NCBI RefSeq assembly: GCF_001984195.1
Contig: NZ_MTQN01000012.1
Span: 1,984,001-2,048,000 of the forward strand
Direction: 5' to 3'
DNA from: Kribbella sp. ALI-6-A
GTDB lineage: Bacteria; Actinomycetota; Actinomycetes; Propionibacteriales; Kribbellaceae
DNA length: 64,000 nucleotides
Position numbers and translations under genes: made by a program. Under the pieces are notes generated by a model. The model ran no database searches and had not been told where the DNA came from. It saw only the letters and a list, made by a program, of their open reading frames with translations. Below are positions 7,428-15,496 of the stretch, piece by piece (position 1 is the stretch's first letter; every line of letters starts with the position of its first letter).

Positions 7428-9089
7428 ATGACTGCTCCCGCCGTTCCGCAACGGCTTGCCGCGCCCGCGCCCGGATGGACCGACACGGTCGACGTGGTGG
7501 TGATCGGCTCGGGCATCGCCGGACTGACCGCCGCGCTCAAGCTGCGCGAGTTCGGGTCGGTGCTGGTGGTGACCAAGGACGTCGTCGCGTCCGGCTCGAC
7601 GCAGTGGGCGCAGGGTGGGATCGCGGCCGCGCTCGGGCCGGGTGACTCGCCCGAGGACCACCTGCAGGACACGCTGGTCGCCGGGGCCGGGCTGAGCGAC
7701 CCGGCCGCCGTCCGGGCGCTGGTGACCGAGGGACCCGAGGCCGTGCACGACCTGATCGAGCTGGGCGCCCGGTTCGACACGCTGGCCGGCGGCGACCTGT
7801 CGCTGACCCGCGAAGGCGGCCACCACCGCAACCGGATCGCGCACGCCGGTGGCGACGCGACCGGCGCCGAGATCGAGCGGGCCCTGGTCGCCGCGGTGAA
7901 GCGGGCCGACGACATCCGGATCATCGAGCACGCGCTGGTCCTGGATCTCCTGCTCGCCGCGGACGGCGCGGTCGCCGGCGTCACGCTGCACGTGATGGGC
8001 GAAGGGCAGCTCGACGGCGTCGGCGCGATCCGCAGCCGGGCCGTCGTCCTGGCGTCGGGTGGGCTCGGCCAGCTGTACGCCGCGACGACGAACCCGAGCG
8101 TGTCGACCGGCGACGGGGTGGCGCTGGCGTTGCGGGCCGGGGCGAAGGTGCGGGACCTGGAGTTCATCCAGTTCCACCCGACCGTGCTCTGGCTCGGCAA
8201 GAGCGCGAAAGGCCAGCAGCCGTTGGTGTCCGAGGCCGTGCGCGGCGAGGGCGCGTTCCTGGTCGATCACGACGGCAACCGGTTCATGCAGGGGCAGCAC
8301 GAGCTGGCCGACCTGGCGCCGCGCGACGTGGTGGCGAAAGCGATCATGCGGAAGATGCTTGCCACGGGCAAGGATCACATGTTGCTCGACGCCCGGGATT
8401 TCGGCGACGAGAAGTGGCGGGTGCGGTTCCCCACCATCCTGGCGTCGTGCCGCTCGCACGGCATCGACCCGGTCCGCGAGCTGATCCCGGTCGCGCCGGC
8501 GTGCCACTACTCCTCCGGCGGAGTCTGGACCGACCTGCACGGCCAGACCTCCGTGCCCGGGCTGTACGCGTGCGGCGAGGTCGCCTGCACCGGCGTGCAC
8601 GGCGCCAACCGGCTGGCGTCCAACTCGCTGCTGGAGGGCCTGGTGTTCGCCCGGCGGATCGCGGCCGCACTGGCCGACGACCTGCCAGATCTGCGCGAAC
8701 CGGCCGACGACGGTAGGGTTCCCGGCTTGGTGAACGCGGACGTCGTACCGGAGCTGCAACGGGTGATGACGGTCGGTGCCGGAGTGATCCGGAGCGCGAC
8801 CGGGCTCGCGGACGCCGGTGACCGCCTCGGCCGGTTGATCGAGCAGCCCGCGGGCGAGCCCGGGACGCCGAGCTGGGAGGCCACCAACCTGGTCACCGTC
8901 GCGTCCGCCCTGGTCGCGGCGGGCACGGCCCGCGAGGAGAGCCGCGGCTCGCACTGGCGTGAGGACCACCCGGATCGTGACGACACCGTGTGGTCGGGCA
9001 ATCTGGACCTCACACTGGCGGGCGACGGGAACTCCGCCCGGCCTGCCACGGCCTTCGTGGCGCTGAAGGAAGCATCGGAGGGGAAGTAG
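7428..9089 (+). CDS. nadB: L-aspartate oxidase
   Basis: This FAD enzyme oxidises aspartate to iminoaspartate, the first step of de novo NAD synthesis. The 553-residue protein has the dinucleotide-binding 'GSGIAG' (27-32), the 'STQWAQGGIAAAL' segment, 'GHHRNRIAHAGGDATG', and near the end of the FAD domain 'HYSSGGVWTD' followed by 'ACTGVHGANRLASNSLLEGL', which together separate NadB from succinate dehydrogenase. nadC follows four bases downstream. The quinolinate synthase gene nadA, needed between these two, is absent here and must be elsewhere if the pathway is complete. Confidence 0.96.
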   Translation: MTAPAVPQRLAAPAPGWTDTVDVVVIGSGIAGLTAALKLREFGSVLVVTKDVVASGSTQWAQGGIAAALGPGDSPEDHLQDTLVAGAGLSDPAAVRALVTEGPEAVHDLIELGARFDTLAGGDLSLTREGGHHRNRIAHAGGDATGAEIERALVAAVKRADDIRIIEHALVLDLLLAADGAVAGVTLHVMGEGQLDGVGAIRSRAVVLASGGLGQLYAATTNPSVSTGDGVALALRAGAKVRDLEFIQFHPTVLWLGKSAKGQQPLVSEAVRGEGAFLVDHDGNRFMQGQHELADLAPRDVVAKAIMRKMLATGKDHMLLDARDFGDEKWRVRFPTILASCRSHGIDPVRELIPVAPACHYSSGGVWTDLHGQTSVPGLYACGEVACTGVHGANRLASNSLLEGLVFARRIAAALADDLPDLREPADDGRVPGLVNADVVPELQRVMTVGAGVIRSATGLADAGDRLGRLIEQPAGEPGTPSWEATNLVTVASALVAAGTAREESRGSHWREDHPDRDDTVWSGNLDLTLAGDGNSARPATAFVALKEASEGK

Positions 9090-9093
9090 CGAC

Positions 9094-9948
9094 ATGGATG
9101 ACACGCTCGACAGGCGGTGGGTCGAGGACCTGGTCCGGGCCACCATCGAGGAGGACCTGGCCGGCGGTGTCGATGTCACCACCACGGCCACCGTCGACGA
9201 GGCGCAGGTCTCGGTCGCCGAGCTGGTCGCACGCGCCGACGGAGTGGTCGCCGGACTGGAGATCGCCGAGCTGGTGCTGCGCCTGGTCGCGGGCAGCGAT
9301 GAGATCGAGGTGGAGCACTCGGTCACCGACGGTACGGCGGTCAAGGCCGGTGCCGTGCTGCTGACCGCCCGGGGCAAGACCCGTCAGCTGCTGACCGCCG
9401 AGCGCACGATGCTCAACCTGGTCTGCCACCTGTCCGGGGTCGCCACCCTGACCCGGCGCTGGGTCGACGAGGTCGAGGGCACCGGCGCGGTGATCCGCGA
9501 CACCCGCAAGACGATGCCGTTGCTGCGCTCGCTGGAGAAGTACGCCGTCCGGTGCGGCGGCGGCCAGAACCACCGGATGGGCCTGTCCGACGCGGCGCTG
9601 ATCAAGGACAACCACGTGATCGCGGCCGGCGGCGTCGCCGAGGCGTTCCGGCTGGTCCGCAAGGCCTACCCGGAGATCGCCGTCGAGGTCGAGGTCGACT
9701 CGGTCGACGACGCGCTGATCGCCCTGGAGTCCGGCGCGGACCTGATCCTGCTGGACAACATGCCGGTCGAGCAGCTGCGCGAGGCCGTCGAGAAGATCGC
9801 CGGCCGGGCCCGCCTCGAGGCGTCGGGCGGTCTGTCTCTCGACGTCGCCCGCGCGGTCGCCGAAACCGGCGTCGACTTCCTGGCCGTGGGCGCGCTCACG
9901 CACTCGGCTCCGGTCCTCGATCTGGCCCTGGACCTCCAGGAAGCCTGA
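9094..9948 (+). CDS. nadC: Quinolinate phosphoribosyltransferase (carboxylating)
   Basis: The enzyme turns quinolinate and PRPP into nicotinate mononucleotide with loss of CO2. At 284 residues it has the usual length. Diagnostic segments are 'RDTRKTMPLLRSLEKYAV' (about 135-152), 'GGGQNHRMGL' (155-164) and 'KDNH' (171-174), followed by the barrel strands 'VEVEVDS' and 'LILLDNM' and the closing 'EASGGLSLDVA'. It sits between nadB (four-base gap) and coaX (TGATG overlap), so NAD and CoA precursor genes share one transcript. Confidence 0.96.
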   Translation: MDDTLDRRWVEDLVRATIEEDLAGGVDVTTTATVDEAQVSVAELVARADGVVAGLEIAELVLRLVAGSDEIEVEHSVTDGTAVKAGAVLLTARGKTRQLLTAERTMLNLVCHLSGVATLTRRWVDEVEGTGAVIRDTRKTMPLLRSLEKYAVRCGGGQNHRMGLSDAALIKDNHVIAAGGVAEAFRLVRKAYPEIAVEVEVDSVDDALIALESGADLILLDNMPVEQLREAVEKIAGRARLEASGGLSLDVARAVAETGVDFLAVGALTHSAPVLDLALDLQEA

Positions 9949-10712
9949 TGTTGCTGGCCGTCGCGGTCGAGAACAGCCGCACCCTCGTCGGACTGGTCTT
10001 CGAGGGCACCGTCAAGCGGCACTGGTGGGTGGGCACGGACCCCCGCCGTACCGCGGACGAGTGGGCGGTGCTGCTCGACGGCCTGCTCGCCGGTGAGGCG
10101 CCGGTGTCGGGCGTCGCGGTCTGCTCGGCCGTGCCGCACGTCCTGCACGAACTGCGCGACGTCGTCTCCCGCTACTACCGCGACGTGCCCAGCGTCGTCG
10201 TCGAGCCCGGCGTGAAAACCGGCCTTCCGGTGCTGGTCGACAACCCCCGCGAGGTCGGCACCGACCGGATCGCGAACGCGCTCGCGGCCGTCAACCGGTA
10301 CGGCGCCCCCTGCGTCGTGGTCGACATCGGGACCGCGACCACCGTCGACCTGGTGAACCCGGCCGGCGCCTTCGTCGGCGGATCGATTGCCCCGGGCATC
10401 GAAACCGCGACCGACGCGCTCGGTGTTTCGGCCGCCCAGCTCCGCCGCGTCGAGCTCACCCGCCCCCGCGCCGCGGTCGCCAAGAACACCGTCGAAGCCC
10501 TCCAGTCCGGCGCGATCTTCGGCTTCACCGCACTGGTCGACGGACTGGTCACCCGCATCCTCACCGAGCAGTCCCTCACGCCGGGCGCCGTTCCCGTCGT
10601 GGCGACCGGCGCTCTGGCTCCGCTGATCGTTCCGGAGTCCACCTTGATCACCCACCACGAGCCGTTCCTGCCGCTGCTCGGCCTCGATCAGGCCTTCACC
10701 CGGAACCACTGA
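9948..10712 (+). CDS. coaX: Type III pantothenate kinase, with altered phosphate-binding motif
   Basis: Type III enzymes phosphorylate pantothenate as the first step to CoA. The 254-residue protein begins at an ATG sharing its A with the nadC stop (TGATG). 'EPGVKTGLPVLVDNP' (86-100), 'GTDRI' (104-108), 'VDIGTATTVD' (125-134) and 'GGSIAPG' (144-150) place it in the CoaX family. Motif 1, normally D-x-G-N-T/S at residues 6-10, reads 'AVENS': the aspartate is Ala6 and the glycine is Glu8. That aspartate contributes to phosphate/metal binding, so activity is doubtful. I recall that CoaX of M. tuberculosis was reported inactive while CoaA is essential. A CoaA gene elsewhere would explain this loss. 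Confidence 0.92.
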   Translation: MLLAVAVENSRTLVGLVFEGTVKRHWWVGTDPRRTADEWAVLLDGLLAGEAPVSGVAVCSAVPHVLHELRDVVSRYYRDVPSVVVEPGVKTGLPVLVDNPREVGTDRIANALAAVNRYGAPCVVVDIGTATTVDLVNPAGAFVGGSIAPGIETATDALGVSAAQLRRVELTRPRAAVAKNTVEALQSGAIFGFTALVDGLVTRILTEQSLTPGAVPVVATGALAPLIVPESTLITHHEPFLPLLGLDQAFTRNH

Positions 10713-10727
10713 GTCCACACTCCCCAG

Positions 10728-10755
10728 AAGGGCGGCCCACGCGGGCCGCCCTTTT
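10728..10755 (+). terminator. Intrinsic terminator after coaX
   Basis: An 11-bp perfect stem (10728-10738 with 10743-10753) with a four-base loop ends in TTTT. It closes the DUF2520-panC-nadB-nadC-coaX operon 15 bases after the coaX stop. Confidence 0.85.
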
Positions 10756-10833
10756 GGTGTTGTCTCAGCGGGATCTCCCCGTCACTCACAGTGTTTTCTT
10801 GACTGATTCCAGATTAGCTGCGAAGCTCGGGGC

Positions 10834-11262
10834 ATGACCTCGGTGGATGCGGTGCAGCGGCTACGAGCCGCCGGACTGCGGGTCACCAACCAGCGGGTCC
10901 AGGTGCTCACCGCGCTCGACCGGCTGCCGCACCCGGACGTCGACTCGATCGCCGGGGCGGTGCGGGACGAGCTCGGATCCGTCTCGACCCAGGCCGTGTA
11001 CGACGTACTGCGGGCCTTCGACGAGGCCGGGCTGGTACGGCGGATCGAGCCGGCCGGGCACTCGGCGCGGTTCGAGCCGCGGGTCGGGGACAACCACCAT
11101 CACCTGATCTGCCGCGGCTGCGGGCGGATCGAGGACGTCGACTGCGCGCAGGGCGAGGCGCCCTGTCTGCACCCGGTCGACGCGGCCGGCTTCGTGGTGG
11201 AAGTTGCCGAGGTCAACTACTGGGGACTGTGCCCGTCGTGCGCGACGGCCGATCCCCGCTGA
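10834..11262 (+). CDS. Fur-family metalloregulator, probable repressor of the adjacent catalase
   Basis: The 142-residue protein has an N-terminal winged helix ('LRVTNQRVQVLTAL', then 'STQAVYDVLRAFDEAGLV') and a C-terminal metal-binding and dimer domain. 'DNHHHLICRGCG' (86-97) holds the His cluster and the first CxxC (93-96); the second CxxC is 133-136. Two CxxC pairs indicate a structural zinc site. The catalase gene starts 50 bases after its stop. Actinomycete FurA/CatR proteins typically repress an adjacent catalase gene and themselves in a redox-dependent way; that role is inferred from context. A TTGACT at 10799-10804 may be a -35 element, but I see no convincing -10. Confidence 0.92.
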   Translation: MTSVDAVQRLRAAGLRVTNQRVQVLTALDRLPHPDVDSIAGAVRDELGSVSTQAVYDVLRAFDEAGLVRRIEPAGHSARFEPRVGDNHHHLICRGCGRIEDVDCAQGEAPCLHPVDAAGFVVEVAEVNYWGLCPSCATADPR

Positions 11263-11312
11263 GCACCGCGCGACGTCCAGACGTGCGGTACCGAACTTCT
11301 TAGGAGAGTGAC

Positions 11313-12818
11313 ATGACCGAGGTCTCGTCCGGTTCGACGACGTCGACAGGTGCACCGGCACCGAGCGACCGCAACTCCCTCACGCTGGGAGCCAACGGCC
11401 CGCTGCTGCTGCACGACACGCACTTCCTCGAGCAGATGGCGCACTTCAACCGCGAGCGCGTCCCGGAGCGCAACGTGCACGCCAAGGGCAGCGGCGCGTT
11501 CGGTGTGTTCGAGACCACCGAGGACGTCAGCGCGTACACGAAGGCGGCGTTGTTCCAGAAGGGCGCGACGACCGAGATGCTGGCCCGGTTCTCCACCGTC
11601 GCCGGCGAGCTCGGCAGCCCGGACACCTGGCGGGACCCGCGCGGATTCGCGCTGAAGTTCTACACCAGCGAGGGAAACTACGACCTGGTCGGCAACAACA
11701 CCCCGATCTTCTTCATCCGCGACGCGATCAAGTTCCCGCACTTCATCCGCTCGCAGAAGCGCCGCGGCGGCTCCGGCCTGCGCGACAACCACATGCAGTG
11801 GGACTTCTGGACGCTGAACCCGGAGTCCGCGCACCAGGTCACCTACCTGATGGGCGACCGCGGCATCCCGAAGTCGTACCGGCACATGAACGGCTACGGC
11901 TCGCACACCTACCTGTGGATCAACGCCACCGGTGACAAGCACTGGGTCAAGTACCACTTCCACACCGACCAGGGTGTCGAGCACCTGACCGGCGAGGAGG
12001 CGGCCAAGATCGCCGGCGAGGACGCCGACTTCCACCGCCGCGACCTGCACGACGCGATCGAACGCGGCGAGCACCCGTCGTGGACGCTGTCGGTGCAGCT
12101 GATGCCGTACGAGGACGCCAAGACCTACCGGATCAACCCGTTCGACCTGACCAAGATCTGGCCGCACGCGGACTACCCGCTGGTCAAGGTCGGCACGATG
12201 CGGCTGACCAAGAACCCGGACAACTTCTTCGCCCAGATCGAGCAGGCCGCGTTCGCGCCGTCGAACGTCGTGCCCGGCATCGGCTTCAGCCCGGACAAGA
12301 TGCTGCTCGGCCGCGTCTTCGCCTACGCCGACACGCAGCGCTACCGCATCGGCCCGAACCACCTGCAGCTGCCGGTGAACCGCCCGAAGGTCCCGGTGAA
12401 CAGCTACACCTTCGACGGCCCGATGGCCTACGACCACGCCGGCGACCTCCCGGTCTACGCACCGAACACCGCCGGCCGCCCGTACTCCGACCTGACCGGC
12501 CCGGCCGAGGACAGCTGGGAGGCCGACGGCGAGTTCGTCCGTTCGGCGTACGAGCTGCGCGCGGACGACGACGACTTCAGCCAGGCCGGCACGCTGGTCC
12601 GCGAGGTCTGGAACGACGCCCAGCGCGAGGAGTTCGTCCGCACCGTGGCCGGCCACCTGCTCGGCGGCGTGCACGGTGAGGTGCTCGAGAAGGCCTTCCA
12701 GTACTGGAAGAACGTCGACGCCGACACCGGTAAGCAGATCGAGGAACTGGTCCGCGCGGGCAACGGCGAACCCAACCCGGGAACCGAGACCGAGGCCGCC
12801 CGGGCCGAGGCTCGCTGA
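11313..12818 (+). CDS. katA: Monofunctional heme catalase, small-subunit type
   Basis: It disproportionates hydrogen peroxide. The 501 residues fit small-subunit (clade 3) catalases. The distal heme His56 lies in 'RVPERNVHAKGSGAFG', distal Asn129 in 'GNNTPIFFIRD', and proximal Tyr338 in 'RVFAYADTQRYR'. An AGGAGAG Shine-Dalgarno precedes the ATG. The gene is immediately downstream of a Fur-type regulator on the same strand and is followed by a terminator, so the two form a compact peroxide-response unit. No signal peptide is present. Confidence 0.97.
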   Translation: MTEVSSGSTTSTGAPAPSDRNSLTLGANGPLLLHDTHFLEQMAHFNRERVPERNVHAKGSGAFGVFETTEDVSAYTKAALFQKGATTEMLARFSTVAGELGSPDTWRDPRGFALKFYTSEGNYDLVGNNTPIFFIRDAIKFPHFIRSQKRRGGSGLRDNHMQWDFWTLNPESAHQVTYLMGDRGIPKSYRHMNGYGSHTYLWINATGDKHWVKYHFHTDQGVEHLTGEEAAKIAGEDADFHRRDLHDAIERGEHPSWTLSVQLMPYEDAKTYRINPFDLTKIWPHADYPLVKVGTMRLTKNPDNFFAQIEQAAFAPSNVVPGIGFSPDKMLLGRVFAYADTQRYRIGPNHLQLPVNRPKVPVNSYTFDGPMAYDHAGDLPVYAPNTAGRPYSDLTGPAEDSWEADGEFVRSAYELRADDDDFSQAGTLVREVWNDAQREEFVRTVAGHLLGGVHGEVLEKAFQYWKNVDADTGKQIEELVRAGNGEPNPGTETEAARAEAR

Positions 12819-12833
12819 CCGCCGTACCCCCTG

Positions 12834-12873
12834 AAGCCCGCTCCGGCATCCCGCCGGGGCGGGCTTGGTTTTT
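12834..12873 (+). terminator. Intrinsic terminator after katA
   Basis: The outer stem AAGCCCGC (12834-12841) pairs with GCGGGCTT (12859-12866), with an inner CCGGC/GCCGG pairing. A GG and then TTTTT (12869-12873) follow. Confidence 0.85.
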
Positions 12874-12883
12874 GCAGCAAAGT

Positions 12884-12896
12884 GCAACTTTGTTGC
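12884..12896. promoter_or_regulatory. Palindrome GCAAC-N3-GTTGC, candidate operator of the secreted-protein operon
   Basis: Perfect inverted half-sites at 12884-12888 and 12892-12896 with a TTT centre lie about 80 bases before the first gene of the tandem array. An overlapping palindrome CAAAGT-GCA-ACTTTG spans 12878-12892. The core and its flanks (T before, C after) match the site at 894-906. A shared regulator is inferred. Confidence 0.45.
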
Positions 12897-12971
12897 CAAT
12901 CGCAATCCCCGTACTGAAGAATGCGCTGGCTGGGCCGTGGGGGAACATGGCCCCTTCACCGTGGGGACTCC

Positions 12972-14207
12972 ATGAAGCGCCTGTCTGCCGCCCTGCTGCC
13001 GGCCACCCTGCTCGCGGCCACCGTCGCCACCCCGGCCCACGCCGCCGAGCCGGCGCCGACGAACGTCACGATCCGGTGGGTCGACGCCACCCACCAGGCG
13101 ATCCGCCTCACCTGGGACGAGACGTCCCCGCAGCCGAACTGGATCATCCTGCAGGGCAAGGAGAACACGACGCCGATCGGGCAGTTCTGGACCACCGCGG
13201 ACGAGCCCAACCAGGTGGACATCCCGGCCACGTCGATGTCGGCGGGCGCGCACGACCTGCGGATGGCCGTCGCCGTCGGCAGTAAGGACGGCGGCATCAG
13301 TCCGCTGACCGGCAGCCCGCGCTTCGACACGACGCTGCCGCCGATGCCTGAGCTCGTCTCGTCGGCGATCTCCGGCAGCAGCACCTTGACGGCACAGTGG
13401 AAGTCCGGCCCCGCCGCCACCGACACGACTCCGGACGACCCGCTGGACGTGACCGGCCCGGCGGTGTTCCAGGCGTCGTACCAGGTCGGTTCGAAGGACC
13501 CGGTCACCGTCGGTCCGACCGGTCCGGCGACGAAGCTGACCTTCACCGCTCCCGGCCCGGCCTTCGCCTTCTCAGTTGCCCAGGTCAACGAGTGGGGACC
13601 GTCGACGGCCAAGCTGGTCGATGCCGCGGCGAGCGCTCCCACGCTGACGGTGCCGTCGTGGGTCGTCTACGACAACCTGCTCGACCTCACCGGCGAGATC
13701 GCCGGCACCGACCCGCGGACGGTGATCCTGCAGGCCCGCAACACCCCGGCCGGCGCCTGGTACACCGTCGCGTCCCGGGTGAACACCACCGGCTCGTACC
13801 GATTCACCTTCCAGTCCACCCCGTCCCGCCAGTACCGGGTCCAGGTCCCGAACACCACCGCCGGCGCTCGCGTCTGGTACGGCGGCTACAGCGCGATCGG
13901 GACGAACAACGTCCAGCACAAGGTGTACGGCGTGTTTCCCCGCCCGACCATCAACCGCGGCGAGACGGCCCGCGCGGCCCTGACGGTCCACCCCGCCTAC
14001 AACGGCACAGCAGTCCTCCAGCGCTACAGCGGGACCGCCTGGACCACCGTCGGCCCGGTCGGATTCACCAGCGGCATCGGGAACGGCTATGTCCGCAGCA
14101 CGGCACCCGGCCGCGTCTCCTACCGCTACTACGTCCCCACCGCGACAGTCGGCGGAGGCACGTACCACGCGGCGTACTCCTCGATCTTTGTCCTCACCAC
14201 CACCTGA
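12972..14207 (+). CDS. Secreted Ig/FnIII-like protein, tandem family member 1
   Basis: 411 residues. The start is ATG 12972; in-frame codons upstream would disrupt the signal peptide. A Sec signal peptide ends at 'AHA' (22-24). Four beta-rich units follow by pattern. Unit 1 (about 28-120) has paired 'TIRWVD' and 'IRLTWDE' strands and ends at 'SPRFDT'. Unit 2 (about 125-210) holds 'TPDDPLD' (153-159) and 'NEWG' (206-209). Unit 3 (about 225-320) has 'LQARNTPAGAWYTVAS'. Unit 4 (about 325-411) has 'VLQRYSGTAWTTVG' and 'YRYYVP'. No catalytic motif is visible. The protein is probably exported and acts outside the cell, perhaps as a surface or matrix component; that is inference. First gene of a five-gene head-to-tail operon. 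Confidence 0.88.
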   Translation: MKRLSAALLPATLLAATVATPAHAAEPAPTNVTIRWVDATHQAIRLTWDETSPQPNWIILQGKENTTPIGQFWTTADEPNQVDIPATSMSAGAHDLRMAVAVGSKDGGISPLTGSPRFDTTLPPMPELVSSAISGSSTLTAQWKSGPAATDTTPDDPLDVTGPAVFQASYQVGSKDPVTVGPTGPATKLTFTAPGPAFAFSVAQVNEWGPSTAKLVDAAASAPTLTVPSWVVYDNLLDLTGEIAGTDPRTVILQARNTPAGAWYTVASRVNTTGSYRFTFQSTPSRQYRVQVPNTTAGARVWYGGYSAIGTNNVQHKVYGVFPRPTINRGETARAALTVHPAYNGTAVLQRYSGTAWTTVGPVGFTSGIGNGYVRSTAPGRVSYRYYVPTATVGGGTYHAAYSSIFVLTTT

Positions 14208-14217
14208 ACGGGACCAC

Positions 14218-15486
14218 ATGAAGAACTGGCCGGCACTCGCGGTCACGAGCGTGCTCGCCGCCTCTCTGCTCACCGCCGCCCCCGCATTCGCCGGGGGAGT
14301 CGCCCCCACCGATGTCGAGATCGACTGGCAGGACGGCACCCTGCGTCATGTCGTGGTGAGCTGGAAGGATCCGGCGCCGCAGGAGAACGTGGTCGTGCTC
14401 CGCTACCAAGGGGAGACGGCCGGACTGCGCGCGATCAGCGTGACCGCCGACCTGCCCGACACGGTGAGCATCGACGCAGAGGAAATCGTCGCCGCCGTAG
14501 GGACGGGCTCGACGAAGCCGCTCGAGTTCGCGGTGGTGGGTGGGAACCAGGTCCCGCCGGTCGCCGAAGCGGTCTCGGCCGCGTTCGACGCATCGACGCC
14601 GTCCGCTCCGGCCTTCGACGGCGCGACCATGTCAGCGACCGGTACGACCACGGTCCGGTGGAAGCCGGCGGCGATGATCGACACGACTCCGGACGACCCG
14701 CTGGACCGGACGCTCCCGGCCAGATTCCAAGTCACCTATGACGTCCTCGGGACCGGCAACCGGTACTGGATCGGCGGACCGACGACCGGGACAGGGATCA
14801 GCTACACCCTCAAGTCCGAGTACGACCTGTTCGTTGCCGGTGTCAACGAGTGGGGAATGGGCCGGGACGGCGGTCTGGTTCAGGCCCGGAACACGCGGCT
14901 GACGGCCAACGTTCCGGCGTGGGCCGTCTACGGCTCCGGCAGCACGCGGGTCACCGGCAGTTACACGCCCACCGACCAGCCGCGCCAGGTCGTCCTGCAA
15001 GCACGCAACAGCCAGACCAGCCCCTGGTACGTCGTCTCAGCCGGACAGTTCAGCCAGGGCAGGTTCGCCTTCGCCCTTGGAACCGGCGGCAGCCGGCAGT
15101 ACCGGGTGACCACTCAGCCGCTGTCGTACCTCAACGGCTCGAGAATCAGCTACGGCGCGTCCACCATCGCGGTCTCCTCGACCACCCAATTGCGGGCCGG
15201 TGCGCACTTCCGATCGGCCCAGGTTCCCGTCGGCCAGACCAACGAGGCGCGGCTGGATGTCGCCCCGAAGGTCAGCACCACCGCGACGCTGCAGCGCTGG
15301 AGCGGCACGACCTGGACCACCGTCGGCCCCGTCGCGGTGCGGAACGGGTACGGCGTCGGCCGCATCGTCACCGCGAAGCCGAGCCGGGTCGCCTACCGGT
15401 ACTACGTCCCCGCCACCACGTACGGCGGCCTGCGCTTCGCCGCGGCGTACACCGAAACCTTCGTCAATGTCGTCGTCCCCGCCTGA
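14218..15486 (+). CDS. Secreted Ig/FnIII-like protein, tandem family member 2
   Basis: 422 residues, starting at ATG 14218, ten bases after the previous stop with a GGGA ribosome site. The signal peptide ends at 'AFA' (23-25). The order of landmarks is the same as in member 1: 'VEIDWQD' and 'VVVSWKD', then 'SAAFDA', 'TPDDPLD', 'NEWG', 'LQARNSQTSPWYVVS', 'GSRQYRV', 'LQRWSGTTWTTVGPV' and 'YRYYVPATTYGG'. Unit 3 and unit 4 are the best conserved parts across the family and units 1 and 2 the most divergent, which suggests the latter carry specificity. Function unknown. Confidence 0.88.
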   Translation: MKNWPALAVTSVLAASLLTAAPAFAGGVAPTDVEIDWQDGTLRHVVVSWKDPAPQENVVVLRYQGETAGLRAISVTADLPDTVSIDAEEIVAAVGTGSTKPLEFAVVGGNQVPPVAEAVSAAFDASTPSAPAFDGATMSATGTTTVRWKPAAMIDTTPDDPLDRTLPARFQVTYDVLGTGNRYWIGGPTTGTGISYTLKSEYDLFVAGVNEWGMGRDGGLVQARNTRLTANVPAWAVYGSGSTRVTGSYTPTDQPRQVVLQARNSQTSPWYVVSAGQFSQGRFAFALGTGGSRQYRVTTQPLSYLNGSRISYGASTIAVSSTTQLRAGAHFRSAQVPVGQTNEARLDVAPKVSTTATLQRWSGTTWTTVGPVAVRNGYGVGRIVTAKPSRVAYRYYVPATTYGGLRFAAAYTETFVNVVVPA

Positions 15487-15496
15487 AAGGCACTTC

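Noticed and set aside
6491..9377. Long minus-strand frames across panC and nadB
   Set aside because: Both genes on the plus strand are certain; the opposite frames lack domains and have atypical composition.
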